In this document: in pieces, positions 22,866 through 32,585 of the stretch
Numbering within the stretch: the first letter of the stretch is position 1
Layout: each line of letters begins with the position of its first letter
From: Parabacteroides sp. TM07-1AC
Lineage (GTDB): Bacteria; Bacteroidota; Bacteroidia; Bacteroidales; Tannerellaceae
Assembly (NCBI RefSeq): GCF_003480915.1
Contig: NZ_QUKD01000001.1
Location: 682,001-746,000, forward strand
DNA length: 64,000 nt
Direction: 5' to 3'
Position numbers and translations under genes: made by a program
Notes under the pieces: model-generated
Told to the model about the DNA's origin: nothing
Seen by the model: only the letters and a program-made list of their open reading frames with translations
The model's database searches: none

Positions 22866-25862
22866 TCAATAGTTATCCCGGACACAACGAATATAATAGG
22901 GATTATTCGTGGTTAAATAATTGAATGTGCCATCGCTTAAGCGCAATAAACAAAATTTACCATTTCCACCATATATTGAGCTACTCCAATAGTAACTGCC
23001 GAAGAATGTACCAGAACCTTTAATACCCTCTATATATTCTTTATTCATATACATGGCATGTAACTCTATTTGAGTAGGTAAGCGCCAACCTGTGCCATCT
23101 TCATCCAATTTGGAACAATAACTCTTCGTATTTATTTGTGTTAAAACACTAGGGTTCTGGCTTTTTTGTACTTGTATAGAATAAGAACCGTTCATTGTAG
23201 GCGACTCTGATAAATTAACTGTTACGCCATGAGATTCAGCCATATCTGTTCCACCTGCATCAAAAGGAGGATATAGTTTCCAATTGCCCCCATCTTTAGT
23301 CATCTGAGTATAATAACTTCTCAATACTTGCTGATTAATTGTAACAGTAATCTTTGTTAAATCTCCTGCTTGATTAACCTTTACTGTTTTTGAATGATCA
23401 CCACCGGTTACAGCAATAGTAAATGTTGCAGAACGGGCACTCCCCATATTTTCAGTTGCATTAAATGTTAATACTTGCTCCGAACCGTCTGCAATAGAAG
23501 AGTCGATCGAGGGAGTGATAGCGTTTGTTCCGCCAGCTGGACTGACTGTCCAAGGTAGACCGTAGGTTCCCTTTACCTTTACACTACCTGAAGTCGCATC
23601 CTTTTCTAAAGACAGTTCAGTTTCAGACACCGTAAATGTGGAGCCCGATTGTTTAACTGCCACTTTATTTTCTATATTTCCTGCTTTCACTGTTATATCG
23701 CCCGATATTTCTGTGCTATTGAGATTCACCTCGCTTGTTTTATATCCCAGATTCTGTTCGTTTCCATTCATTGTTTCCGGAATAGTACCGGTCAGTGTCA
23801 GCCAATCAGGCTTGGTAATAGAAAAAGATAATCCCGAAGTTCCTTTAAAAGAGAGTGTTCCGGCAGCGTCCTTTGTTGCAGCCAACGTTGTGGGACTGGC
23901 AGATACTGTCAGTGCAGAGGCTTTCTGATTCACCTTTATTGTTCCGGTTGGTCCGCCAATTTCATCCCCGGCACGAACAACTATCTCGCCGCTTCGCGCA
24001 GAAGAAAAGGGATTGACAGCGATATTAAAAGTCACATTCTGTGCTTTTCCCGTTGTTTGAGAACCTGAGGTCGCACCAACCAATGTAATCCAGTCACCTT
24101 CCGTTACCTTTGCCACCCAGTCCAAACCAGATGTAGCGACAAACGACGATGTTTGATTATTAGCTGCTTCCGGATTTACTTCCATGCTCGAACCTTCTAC
24201 CCTGGAACCTGCTTGCTTTACCACTATTTCCTCTTTCAAGCCTGTATAACCTATCTCAGCTATCGATGTACCGGCACTCACTGTTATCTTTCCACTCCGT
24301 TCCGAAGCCAAGGGGTTACTGGCTGTCGCTTTTATTTTCAAAGCCTGCTCAGTCCCCGTGGCTTCATCTCCTGAAAAAGCAGGATTATCGTCTGCCCAAT
24401 TCCACCAATTCTCCCCGCTTAAGGCAGCCAGCCATGGTAAACCTTTTGTAGTAGTAAAGGAAGAAGCCCCTTCCGAACCCTCTGCCGCGCCTAAAGAGAT
24501 AACATCACTCCCTTTAGACAAGGCGGATCCTTCCTGCGTAATGGTTATCTCCTGATTCTCTCCGTTCACATTTACAGAAAAAGTCACACTCCTGTCTTCG
24601 GCTTTCGGATTGGCAGACACCGACTGGAAAGTAACCATAGCAGGCCCCTGATGGCTTACTGTTACCCCAGTTCCGGCAGCCACACCTCCTATCATTGCCG
24701 ACAACCATTCTTCCAAATCGAAAGACCACGCCTGCCCCGGACGGGCGGTGATCTGTACCTCTTTCATTCCACCTTTTTCCGCCGGCATCTTTCCCGGATC
24801 GACCTCTATTGGCGGTATCTCATTTACCGTAATACGTTCATCGGAAATATCTATACCGACCAACGTCACCTTCATTACATAATGGTAGTTACGCTCGATA
24901 TTGTAATTATTCATTCCATCACCCGGATAAAAACGGAATACAACATTGTTATATGTCACTCCCCCCTGCACAGCCGTACCCGTCAATTCGATATAAGTAG
25001 CATTTGTCACCCCCATACCGATCTTCTTCTTTTCTGAGTCGATTGCGTTCCCATCACTGACAATACCCGCCATATTCTCCGGTAGATACCAATACATGGT
25101 AGCACCGTCTCTATCCGCTATTCCGGTATAATCTGTATATGTCATACCTACCAATTGGTTTTCAGGCACATCAACCTGCATTTTCTGCGGAACCGAGTTC
25201 AATGTCACAGTATTAGGAGTAAAAGTAAACCCCTCTCCGGCGATCGAATAAGTAAACGATATCTTAGCCACCATACGGGATAAATTCACCCTGATATCCT
25301 TTACTCCCCCTTCTTGTACTACTCCGCTCCACATCCCTGTCATTCCACACAGATTACTTTGGGGCAATCCGGTTTCGGTCGAAACATAAGTCAACAGCAA
25401 CTTTTTCAAAGCAGTTTCGGTTGCTACCTCTCCCTGGTCACCCATATTAGCAATGAACCACACATGAGATTCTGAACCTTCTCTATCATGTTTCAATTTA
25501 ATATTAAGTGTATTGCCTGTTAATGAAGAAATATATTTAGCATACAAAAGCTTACCGCCAACATATTGCCCCACCCAGACACTGGCAATCTTACTTTCCT
25601 GTGCCTCTTCCAGCGGAGTAGCTGCACGAGTACCGATCGAATCCGATTCCATAGTGCCATCGGCAGTAAACAGTATGCTGCGGGTTACCGGTATATGGTT
25701 TGCCAGGACATTCAGATTAAAACCGGCATCCACTTCTTTCAGCGTAGGCAAAAGAATATCATCATCCACGTCTGCCTGTGTACAACCGACTATCCAAAGT
25801 AAAACCAAACAGCCAAACAGGCGAATCCAATGTTTGTTCCTTATTTCACTTATTTGTTTCAT
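22866..25862 (-). CDS. Pilus tip-like lipoprotein: DUF4906 plus five BACON domains
   Basis: The 998-residue protein starts with a lipoprotein signal (LLWIVGCTQ, Cys27). A fimbrillin-like/DUF4906 region (~40-345) follows, then five BACON-type Ig-like repeats (~355-835), each ending in a strand such as ITITQEGS, IVVKQAGS, IKVNQKAS, VAVKQSGS or VKVNQAGD. The C-terminal ~95 residues form a FISUMP/DUF1566-like domain (GTGWRLPTQIELHAM, YYWSSS). It is the last gene of the pilus operon, so it is probably the tip or adhesin subunit. BACON domains are proposed to bind carbohydrate or mucin. Confidence 0.85.
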   Translation of the reverse strand: MKQISEIRNKHWIRLFGCLVLLWIVGCTQADVDDDILLPTLKEVDAGFNLNVLANHIPVTRSILFTADGTMESDSIGTRAATPLEEAQESKIASVWVGQYVGGKLLYAKYISSLTGNTLNIKLKHDREGSESHVWFIANMGDQGEVATETALKKLLLTYVSTETGLPQSNLCGMTGMWSGVVQEGGVKDIRVNLSRMVAKISFTYSIAGEGFTFTPNTVTLNSVPQKMQVDVPENQLVGMTYTDYTGIADRDGATMYWYLPENMAGIVSDGNAIDSEKKKIGMGVTNATYIELTGTAVQGGVTYNNVVFRFYPGDGMNNYNIERNYHYVMKVTLVGIDISDERITVNEIPPIEVDPGKMPAEKGGMKEVQITARPGQAWSFDLEEWLSAMIGGVAAGTGVTVSHQGPAMVTFQSVSANPKAEDRSVTFSVNVNGENQEITITQEGSALSKGSDVISLGAAEGSEGASSFTTTKGLPWLAALSGENWWNWADDNPAFSGDEATGTEQALKIKATASNPLASERSGKITVSAGTSIAEIGYTGLKEEIVVKQAGSRVEGSSMEVNPEAANNQTSSFVATSGLDWVAKVTEGDWITLVGATSGSQTTGKAQNVTFNIAVNPFSSARSGEIVVRAGDEIGGPTGTIKVNQKASALTVSASPTTLAATKDAAGTLSFKGTSGLSFSITKPDWLTLTGTIPETMNGNEQNLGYKTSEVNLNSTEISGDITVKAGNIENKVAVKQSGSTFTVSETELSLEKDATSGSVKVKGTYGLPWTVSPAGGTNAITPSIDSSIADGSEQVLTFNATENMGSARSATFTIAVTGGDHSKTVKVNQAGDLTKITVTINQQVLRSYYTQMTKDGGNWKLYPPFDAGGTDMAESHGVTVNLSESPTMNGSYSIQVQKSQNPSVLTQINTKSYCSKLDEDGTGWRLPTQIELHAMYMNKEYIEGIKGSGTFFGSYYWSSSIYGGNGKFCLLRLSDGTFNYLTTNNPYYIRCVRDNY

Positions 25863-25901
25863 TATATCCTGTTTTATTCTATTGTCATTTTATATCCACA
25901 A

Positions 25902-27062
25902 TTATTGACCACCGCCAACTTCCCCATCAGTCCATACAATTTCTTTCCAGCTTGCCACAACAAACGAAGTTCCTATTCCTTCATTGATATCCGGGTCGGG
26001 ATAGGGTTCGTCCGGAGCTCCTACATTCGCATCTGTAAAGAAGATTGTCTCCTTCCAATCCAGTACTGTCATGAGCAGGGAGCTTTCGTTGTTCTTCACC
26101 TCCAGGGTGAAAACATATCGTTTACCTTCATCGAAAGATATATTTTTATCGATCGTTGCTTTCAACGTCGCCGTTTTATCATCCCTTTGTACTTCGATCT
26201 CCACATCAAAAGGTTCCGTATTTTTAGGAAGAAGTATTCCTTTTGTCTTGTTCAAACCCAGATTATCGGCATCAGACTCCACGGGTTCAAATTCTTCCGA
26301 AGCAAATACCACTTCTGTTTTATCTTCGGCTTCGCCACCGGTGCATGGAATACCGGTATCTTCACCTACTATAAGAGCTGCACCGGACGAGGATATTTTA
26401 CTTATGGTCAACCCGGTTGCATACAGTCGGGTGAAAGGGATCACATTCTCTTTGGACGGAGCTACATTGAATACTACTAATGCACATTTACGACTGAAAG
26501 TCGCCAAAGTTACCAGACGCGAACTTGCCGATATAGTTACGCCACGGACAAAAGATGTCATTACATCCTCTTTATGAGGAATATCTGTTATCTTATACGT
26601 TCCATCAATACTTTTTGCCAGTTTCCTTGCCGGAGAAACAGCATAAAAATCATACACTCCTCCCCTGACAACCATGCCTTCGGCTTTGCCATCGACCGGT
26701 TTTCCCGTATCGTCTACCGAACAAAGTGCCAACGAACCGTCGGCCATGACCTTATAGGTAGCTTCAACGGTGGGAGTCGTCGTAGAAAACGGAACGGGAG
26801 AAGCCTCTACCCCTATGCTACTCCTGTAATAAGCAACAATCCGTACAGTTGAACCTTCCGGCAACGGAGTCGGAGCCGGCACTTCTGTGTCTTCTGCACG
26901 CGTCAGCACAGCGGGTATCCCCAGGTCGGGTTTAACGAATCCGACCTCTACCAACCGGGCTTCCTCCGGTACAATATCTTCTACCATACCGCAGGCACAT
27001 CCTGTAAGCAGTCCGGTCAACAAGAGTTCTAGCAAAAATAATCGTGTCAACATCCGTTTCAT
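25902..27062 (-). CDS. Fimbrillin family lipoprotein (pilus subunit)
   Basis: The 386-residue protein starts MKRMLTRLFLLELLL with lipobox TGCAC. An in-frame start 51 bp upstream is rejected because it would overlap the preceding gene and add a charged leader. The body alternates beta-rich segments typical of FimA/Mfa-type subunits (GGVYDFYAVSPARK, KRYVFTLEVKN). Such subunits are exported as lipoproteins, cleaved by a gingipain-like protease at the surface and polymerised by strand exchange. It is the seventh gene of the operon. Confidence 0.8.
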   Translation of the reverse strand: MKRMLTRLFLLELLLTGLLTGCACGMVEDIVPEEARLVEVGFVKPDLGIPAVLTRAEDTEVPAPTPLPEGSTVRIVAYYRSSIGVEASPVPFSTTTPTVEATYKVMADGSLALCSVDDTGKPVDGKAEGMVVRGGVYDFYAVSPARKLAKSIDGTYKITDIPHKEDVMTSFVRGVTISASSRLVTLATFSRKCALVVFNVAPSKENVIPFTRLYATGLTISKISSSGAALIVGEDTGIPCTGGEAEDKTEVVFASEEFEPVESDADNLGLNKTKGILLPKNTEPFDVEIEVQRDDKTATLKATIDKNISFDEGKRYVFTLEVKNNESSLLMTVLDWKETIFFTDANVGAPDEPYPDPDINEGIGTSFVVASWKEIVWTDGEVGGGQ

Positions 27063-27073
27063 TTTCTCATTTA

Positions 27074-28186
27074 TTATTCGACAGGAATATCCACTGAACC
27101 GCCATCGTTCCAACCGGCCACTTTCACATCTGCTATCTCGATCCCTTGCGGCGACATACGGATATTATAGATGTAGTTGTATCCTTTTTCCCAACTGGCG
27201 GTAAATGTTCCAGGAACGTCACTGTCGGCTCCCGGAACCATATAAAACGTACGACCGTCATCGAGTGTCAGCTCCAGGGAGATACCTACATCGCTGACAG
27301 GAATAACCAGACCAAAAGCCTGTACCGGAACTTCCGACGTTTCTTCTGTTCCGGTTCCTACCACACGCTTATCACCTCCGGCCGTAAATTGCAACTGATC
27401 GACAGGCATTATTGCTCCCGTTGTTTCACCCGTTGCCAGATTCAATTGGGCAACAACAGACTTTTTGAATCCTCCTTTACTTTTCAATACGATTTTAGCC
27501 ACCCGGCAACCGGCAAAAGAAGAACCTGCATTAACTTCCAGTACACGGAAACTCACTTTTGCCAATGCATGATTCATCGTCAAAGAAACCTCCGGATGCC
27601 AGCGGTCTACCTGATCCGCAGCCGTGCAATAGAGGTAATCCTCCTGGTCGGTTTCCCATTGCACATCCGTTGCTGCATTTACCGTTGCGCTACCGTCAGA
27701 AAAGTAGAACTTCTGCTCGTCCAACACCTTTATACCATTCATTAAAAGAGCTTTCGGAATGCCTGCGAGCGAAACACTCTTTTCTGCCGGAGCATAGCCA
27801 TAAACTGTCCCTTTCTCCGAATACAAAAGAAGCGTTTCCTCTCCTTCTGCCAGTTCCCAGAGAGGAGGACTCCCTGCCGGATTGTATACGAACTGCTGGC
27901 TACCGACAGCATTGTTGTATAAAATCTCCGTACCACTACTATTCTGTTTCGTCACGCAAATGCCTATCCCGGTCAGCGGGTTCGGGTTCCTATTCGTTTC
28001 CCCGGGGCCGCCCGTCACGACACTTCTCGACTCTACCTCCATCCACATGCCCAGATTCTTCACTCGAAAAGGAACACCCTCTTCCGGCTCGTCGCCACCA
28101 GACCCCGGCAAAACGATCTCTGCCTCTGTACACGCAGCACACAGTAACAAAAACACAGTCACTAATCGGTATAAGAATGGTTTCAT
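27074..28186 (-). CDS. Fimbrillin family lipoprotein (pilus subunit)
   Basis: The 370-residue protein has signal peptide MKPFLYRLVTVFLLLCAAC with lipobox LCAAC. It then shows the fimbrillin-like two-domain beta layout, including VYGYAPAEKS, LYCTAADQVD, MNHALAKVSFRVLEV and a final YNYIYNIRMSPQGIEI. The HALAKVSF motif is shared with many Bacteroidales fimbrillin-A-like subunits. It lies 11 nt upstream of the next subunit gene. Minor versus major subunit status cannot be decided from sequence. Confidence 0.82.
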   Translation of the reverse strand: MKPFLYRLVTVFLLLCAACTEAEIVLPGSGGDEPEEGVPFRVKNLGMWMEVESRSVVTGGPGETNRNPNPLTGIGICVTKQNSSGTEILYNNAVGSQQFVYNPAGSPPLWELAEGEETLLLYSEKGTVYGYAPAEKSVSLAGIPKALLMNGIKVLDEQKFYFSDGSATVNAATDVQWETDQEDYLYCTAADQVDRWHPEVSLTMNHALAKVSFRVLEVNAGSSFAGCRVAKIVLKSKGGFKKSVVAQLNLATGETTGAIMPVDQLQFTAGGDKRVVGTGTEETSEVPVQAFGLVIPVSDVGISLELTLDDGRTFYMVPGADSDVPGTFTASWEKGYNYIYNIRMSPQGIEIADVKVAGWNDGGSVDIPVE

Positions 28187-28214
28187 GGGATTTGTCTTTT
28201 TTATTATTAATGTA

Positions 28215-29546
28215 TTACAATGAAATATCCGGTTGTTCGTCTTCCACCCAGTCTTCCACAGTTACATCCATCACTGTCAACTTATTACGGCCGGCAGAGA
28301 ACGTATAGATGCAGTTAGAGCCCGCCGTCCATTCATGAGCCGGCAGAGTGACCGTATATTCGACTGGCGTATTAGTACTTTCCTGGAGGGTTATCACTAC
28401 ATCGATTTCATTATCACCAAAACCAGCTATCGGATAGACGATTGCACTGACTTTTTTAGATACGGCCTGTCCGGTAGTAGTCTTATCCTCGATAAATGCT
28501 TTGTCGCTTTGCTCTCCCTCCTTGATCTGCCTCATCAGGACGTAATTCGTAATTGTACGGCTAAGTGCTCCGGTAGTTGAATTATCGCTTATTGCACCAT
28601 CTGCCAACGCCATCTTGCCGGTTCCGGTTTTAAAAAGATTGGAGCTATTCTGATGGTTCTTGATTTCAAACTTCGTAAAATTCACATCATTATCACTCAG
28701 GTTGCCACCGTCATACACACGGAAAGATACCATCGCCATAGCATGCTTCATGGCCAGGTTGATCAGGTAACCAGGGTTATTTTCATCGGTATTATTCGAA
28801 CCACTCTCCGGATCGAAAGGTATCTGTCCTTTGGCACGTCCGTTGTTTACATTCCGACCACCCTCCGTCCCATCAAAATACAGGTAGTCTTTTTCGGTTG
28901 TCAAAGACAGGCTCATCCCCTTGTTTTTATTGGCTGACCATGAAGTGGCATTCCAGATTTTATTCGCATTATTTGCCGAAGCATCCATCTCTCCGCTGGT
29001 AATAACTGTGACCGGGATTTTAAGATCGGATTCACTGCTTATGCCTGACAGGCTACTCAGGGCATTTTCATCATACGGATAATAAGCATATACCTTGCCT
29101 ATCATTTCTTTCAGATAATAAGGTTTTTCATTCTTGGGTTCATAACTAAGACCTTTCTCGGTAATCGAAATCCAGTTCTCACCTTTTGCGTCTCCCATAT
29201 ACCATACATGATGGCCGGTATAGCCTGAACTCGATGCATCGGGAGAGTACCAGCCATTCACCGTATTGTTAGTCACCACTACGCCCAATCCCGGAGCATT
29301 ATTATAATCTGTATAGGTAATCGCACTGCCGCTTACAACCGATTTGGTTGCTGCTTTCGTTCCGGCTTCCACTTTCAGGTTCGGGTTGATACCCAGTGCC
29401 ACCTGGCCGTCACCCGGTTCCGGATCTATTCCTGTCTCTGTTTCCGTACAGCTAAACGCTGTCACAAGGGCTATCAGCATGGCCCAATTTGTCATAATCG
29501 TTTTCATTTTCATTCGTTTTAAAAGTTTTATTTCCTGTTTATTCAT
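28215..29546 (-). CDS. Fimbrillin family lipoprotein (probable major pilus subunit)
   Basis: The 443-residue protein has a lipoprotein signal ending VTAFSC and a fimbrillin fold with KVYAYYPYDENA, MKHAMAMVSFRVYDGG and SNCIYTFSAGRNKLTV at the end. Met12 (29513) gives a more typical signal peptide (MKMKTIMTNW) and is an alternative start. It is the longest plain fimbrillin in the operon and lies in the middle, but a major-subunit role is inference. Confidence 0.82.
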   Translation of the reverse strand: MNKQEIKLLKRMKMKTIMTNWAMLIALVTAFSCTETETGIDPEPGDGQVALGINPNLKVEAGTKAATKSVVSGSAITYTDYNNAPGLGVVVTNNTVNGWYSPDASSSGYTGHHVWYMGDAKGENWISITEKGLSYEPKNEKPYYLKEMIGKVYAYYPYDENALSSLSGISSESDLKIPVTVITSGEMDASANNANKIWNATSWSANKNKGMSLSLTTEKDYLYFDGTEGGRNVNNGRAKGQIPFDPESGSNNTDENNPGYLINLAMKHAMAMVSFRVYDGGNLSDNDVNFTKFEIKNHQNSSNLFKTGTGKMALADGAISDNSTTGALSRTITNYVLMRQIKEGEQSDKAFIEDKTTTGQAVSKKVSAIVYPIAGFGDNEIDVVITLQESTNTPVEYTVTLPAHEWTAGSNCIYTFSAGRNKLTVMDVTVEDWVEDEQPDISL

Positions 29547-29556
29547 TCATATTTTA

Positions 29557-30525
29557 TCATATCGGCATCTCTCCTTGTTCTTGTTCCGTCCACGCCTCCA
29601 CACTGACATGCATGGCTTGTATGTTACCTGCTCCGGTGAAAAGGAGCGAGACGATATGGCTTTTGCCGATCTGAAAACCGCCCTCTATCCGGATGAAAAC
29701 ATCCGAGATGGTTTCTTTCAGGTTGCCATTGCCGTCTTTCGTCGTCGTAATCCGAAGATGGAGCGGATGAGCCGCCGTCCCGTCCACCGAAAATACCGGA
29801 AGAAGGAGATAGCCTTGTGCCTCGGGGGACGATCCGTCGGAGACGACCTGCGGGATTAGCAGACCGGCAATATCCTGTACCGGGAGGTTCTTTATATCTT
29901 CCGCCACAGATATATCCGCCAGACGGGGCGTTTCCGCTGACAAATCCAGTTCCTGACGGGTATGTACATCTGCCGCCTCGATCGTTTGTATCGTTCCCCA
30001 TGCATCGGCTCGGTCACTGTAACAGACCAGGCGGACCTGAGTCAGCAAATGACGGAACGTACAGGTCGTCACCGGAACAAAACCATTTCCCTCGAGGATT
30101 CCCGTTGCCATGATATCCGTCGTTCCGTCTATGCGAAAAGTTACTTTGCCCGTTCCTGCATCGGCTGTCGGCTCACCCTCCGCCGGATAATAACCGTGCA
30201 GGCGGATATGACGGCCATCCTCCGGGTACGACTGCGACTCGGCAAATACAATCGGGCGGTTCCCCCTTCCACCCTGACGCACAGCCTCGTGTACAGCCCA
30301 CCCACTGTATGTATCCGTTGAAACCGCCGATTCATCCTGACGGGCAAAGCTAACCTTCAGCTCCTGTTCATAGCCCGAGCCGATTATCCCGCGCGTCGAC
30401 GCTCCGATCGCACCTTCCAGGCAAATCGCCGTTTCCGGGACCGGAGGCGGTGTAGGATTGCTGTCCGAACAGGCGGTAAGGCCCCTAAGGCAGACAAAGG
30501 TTGTTATTACTATGAGTTTATTCAT
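29557..30525 (-). CDS. Fimbrillin family lipoprotein
   Basis: The 322-residue protein starts at Met (30525) with MNKLIVITTFVCLRGLTAC; upstream in-frame ATGs at 30540 and 30561 extend into a hairpin repeat element and are less likely. The mature start contains STRGIIGSGYEQELKVSFAR. The body has IRLHGYYPAEGE, CTFRHLLTQVRL and IGKSHIVSLLF. It is a paralogue of the next gene upstream (30647-31588): both share the IGSGY and HLLTQ motifs. They probably arose by tandem duplication. Confidence 0.8.
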   Translation of the reverse strand: MNKLIVITTFVCLRGLTACSDSNPTPPPVPETAICLEGAIGASTRGIIGSGYEQELKVSFARQDESAVSTDTYSGWAVHEAVRQGGRGNRPIVFAESQSYPEDGRHIRLHGYYPAEGEPTADAGTGKVTFRIDGTTDIMATGILEGNGFVPVTTCTFRHLLTQVRLVCYSDRADAWGTIQTIEAADVHTRQELDLSAETPRLADISVAEDIKNLPVQDIAGLLIPQVVSDGSSPEAQGYLLLPVFSVDGTAAHPLHLRITTTKDGNGNLKETISDVFIRIEGGFQIGKSHIVSLLFTGAGNIQAMHVSVEAWTEQEQGEMPI

Positions 30526-30542
30526 TTTGTTAATATTCATTA

Positions 30543-30634
30543 TGGCACGCAGATGACCCATATCTTGACGGATTTACACAGATCATATATTTAAATCAGC
30601 GGTCATCTGTCTGATTTGCGTTATCTGTGTACCA
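30543..30634 (+). repeat. Dispersed intergenic hairpin element, copy 1
   Basis: The element begins TGGCACGCAGATGACC, has CAGATGACC (30550-30558) paired with GGTCATCTG (30601-30609), and ends in ATCTGTGTACCA. A second copy with the identical opening lies at 59793-59878. It sits between two fimbrillin genes. Confidence 0.7.
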
Positions 30635-30646
30635 TTATTGACTTTG

Positions 30647-31588
30647 TTAATTTCCCGGAACGATCACTGAACTGCCACCACTACCCGGCTGCCACGGGGC
30701 AATGCCGGATTCTACCGCTATTTTACCGTCCTCCGTAAAGGTGAGCGTGATCAGATGCGAATAGCCAGCTTTCACCCCTTCACTGATATTCGAGACTGCA
30801 ACGTTCAAGGTTTTCGCATTCCCGTCATACGTTCCTTTCACTTCCAAACTGATTGGCAACTCTTCTGTTCCCATATTGGTCGTCGGGTAAAGCATCAGAT
30901 AACCGGTCGGCGGGGTTTCAGCATCCAAAGCAGAGACCGTAGACGGACAGTTTTTTACTGTTAGCGTTTGGTCGGCCGTACCCGTGACTGTCAATTTGGC
31001 TCCGCTTGTTTTATCCAGCGATAGCTTCAATCCCATGGCTACATTTTTTACTTTAATGGAAGCGACCGCCGTCCATTTGCCGATCGCACCAGCTGAACCC
31101 ACACATTTGAACTGCAACTGGGTTAGTAGGTGGCTAAAAGTAAAAGTCTCGAACTTATCGACCAGCGAACCGGTCTGCACATCTGTCGCCATGATATCCT
31201 CGTCGCCCGCTATAGTGTAAGTGACGCTGGCAGGGTTAGTGGTTCCGCTCAGTTCCTTGCGGGGATAATAGCCCATTAGGACAGACTCGCCTTCTTCCGC
31301 CAGATAGGTTTGTTCCGGCTCAAAAGTCAGCGCCGTATTACCCACACCACCTGTACGGACTGCATCGATAGAGGCCCACGCAGCACCCGTTGTACCGGGG
31401 TTATCCAAACGGGCAAACGATACTTCCAGATCAGCCATATAACCACTGCCGATCACCGCACGGGTAGACTCCGTTATTCCGGCATTCACCTCTATCGCTT
31501 CATCCGTCACCGGCTCTTCCGTGTTGGTGCAACTGTTTAAGAAAGCTGTTGCCAACAGACTCATGATCAATAATTTTCCTCTTTCCAT
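30647..31588 (-). CDS. Fimbrillin family lipoprotein
   Basis: The 313-residue protein begins MERGKLLIMSLLATAFLNSC (lipobox), with a start 48 bp inside a longer open frame that would lack a signal peptide. The mature N-terminus has STRAVIGSGYMADLEVSFAR, and later motifs MGYYPRK, FTFSHLLTQLQFKC, GYSHLITLTF match the neighbouring paralogue at 29557-30525. It is the third gene of the operon and a pilus subunit of the Bacteroidales type V class. Confidence 0.8.
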   Translation of the reverse strand: MERGKLLIMSLLATAFLNSCTNTEEPVTDEAIEVNAGITESTRAVIGSGYMADLEVSFARLDNPGTTGAAWASIDAVRTGGVGNTALTFEPEQTYLAEEGESVLMGYYPRKELSGTTNPASVTYTIAGDEDIMATDVQTGSLVDKFETFTFSHLLTQLQFKCVGSAGAIGKWTAVASIKVKNVAMGLKLSLDKTSGAKLTVTGTADQTLTVKNCPSTVSALDAETPPTGYLMLYPTTNMGTEELPISLEVKGTYDGNAKTLNVAVSNISEGVKAGYSHLITLTFTEDGKIAVESGIAPWQPGSGGSSVIVPGN

Positions 31589-31642
31589 ATTATACCAGTG
31601 TTTTATCGTTATTACTGCTATTACTATCGTCTTCATTTCGTT

Positions 31643-32581
31643 TCAGGGAGTCACCACACCCGAACCGCTGCTACCCGGTTTCCACTCTTTCAGTGTGATC
31701 GTCAAACCGGACATTTCATCATAGCGGACAACTAGGTCCAGTATCACATGTGTCGTAACTCCGACGGTAAATGCCTCTTTCACCTCCTCGGTGATATCCG
31801 TGGATGAAGTAATTTCCTTTCCGTCTGCCAGTGTCATCGTTAGGGTCAGGTCGACCGCTTCACCGCTTTCCTTACCCGGGGACAATCCGAACAGGTTTAA
31901 GGTAGAAGTATAAATGCCAGGTCCGGTCTCTTCCGGCTCGAACGTCATAAAGGCCCGCATATCGAATAGCGGCCTGCCGGAAGGTATATGAACCCGTGAC
32001 GAAACACCGGTCAACCTTCCCGACAAGACCGCAGGAACGACATCACCCTTATCCCCTCCTATGACTTTTATATTCATTTCCAATGTACGGACAAGATTCA
32101 CCGCAGACAATTCCTTTGCCACGACTTCTCTTCCACCCACTTCGATCAGGTCTAAACCTGCCCCATACAGGTTACCAGGGCAGGCTATCTGCACCGATGA
32201 AGATTTCAGGGAAGAAAGCCGCTGAGCCCTTCCGCAGGCTTCCTCATAACCCTTCTCCATTTCAAGCGTGACACCCATACAGCCCCTGTTGCAAACCGCC
32301 ACCCGGTAACAGCCTGAAGGCAGCGTACCTTCGTACCCCGAAACGTCACCCGTACGGATAAGCGGACTGTCAGAACCTTCCAGATAAAAATACCATGTCA
32401 TATTATCCGGGCAACCACTGTTTTGTTTACGAAGCAGTAAACGTACTTTTCCGTTCTTCTCCCAATCCTCGTCCGTCATACGGTATGAGCAAGACAAGAC
32501 CGCCACGGTCCATACGGCATATATTATCCAACTCATCAGTTGTATTATACGATATTTCTTATTTCTTTTATTCCTTTCCAT
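31643..32581 (-). CDS. DUF5119 family lipoprotein of pilus operon
   Basis: The 312-residue protein starts at 32581 (MERNKRNKKYRIIQLM) with lipobox AVLSC; a longer in-frame extension overlaps the upstream gene and is rejected. The DUF5119 pattern is visible (MTDEDWEKNGKVRLLL, LPSGCYRVAVCNR, ACPGNLYGAGLD, LTITLKEWKPGSSG). Such proteins sit between an OmpA-like protein and fimbrillins in Bacteroidales pilus operons and are likely anchor or assembly subunits in the outer membrane. Confidence 0.82.
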   Translation of the reverse strand: MERNKRNKKYRIIQLMSWIIYAVWTVAVLSCSYRMTDEDWEKNGKVRLLLRKQNSGCPDNMTWYFYLEGSDSPLIRTGDVSGYEGTLPSGCYRVAVCNRGCMGVTLEMEKGYEEACGRAQRLSSLKSSSVQIACPGNLYGAGLDLIEVGGREVVAKELSAVNLVRTLEMNIKVIGGDKGDVVPAVLSGRLTGVSSRVHIPSGRPLFDMRAFMTFEPEETGPGIYTSTLNLFGLSPGKESGEAVDLTLTMTLADGKEITSSTDITEEVKEAFTVGVTTHVILDLVVRYDEMSGLTITLKEWKPGSSGSGVVTP

Positions 32582-32585
32582 CTTC

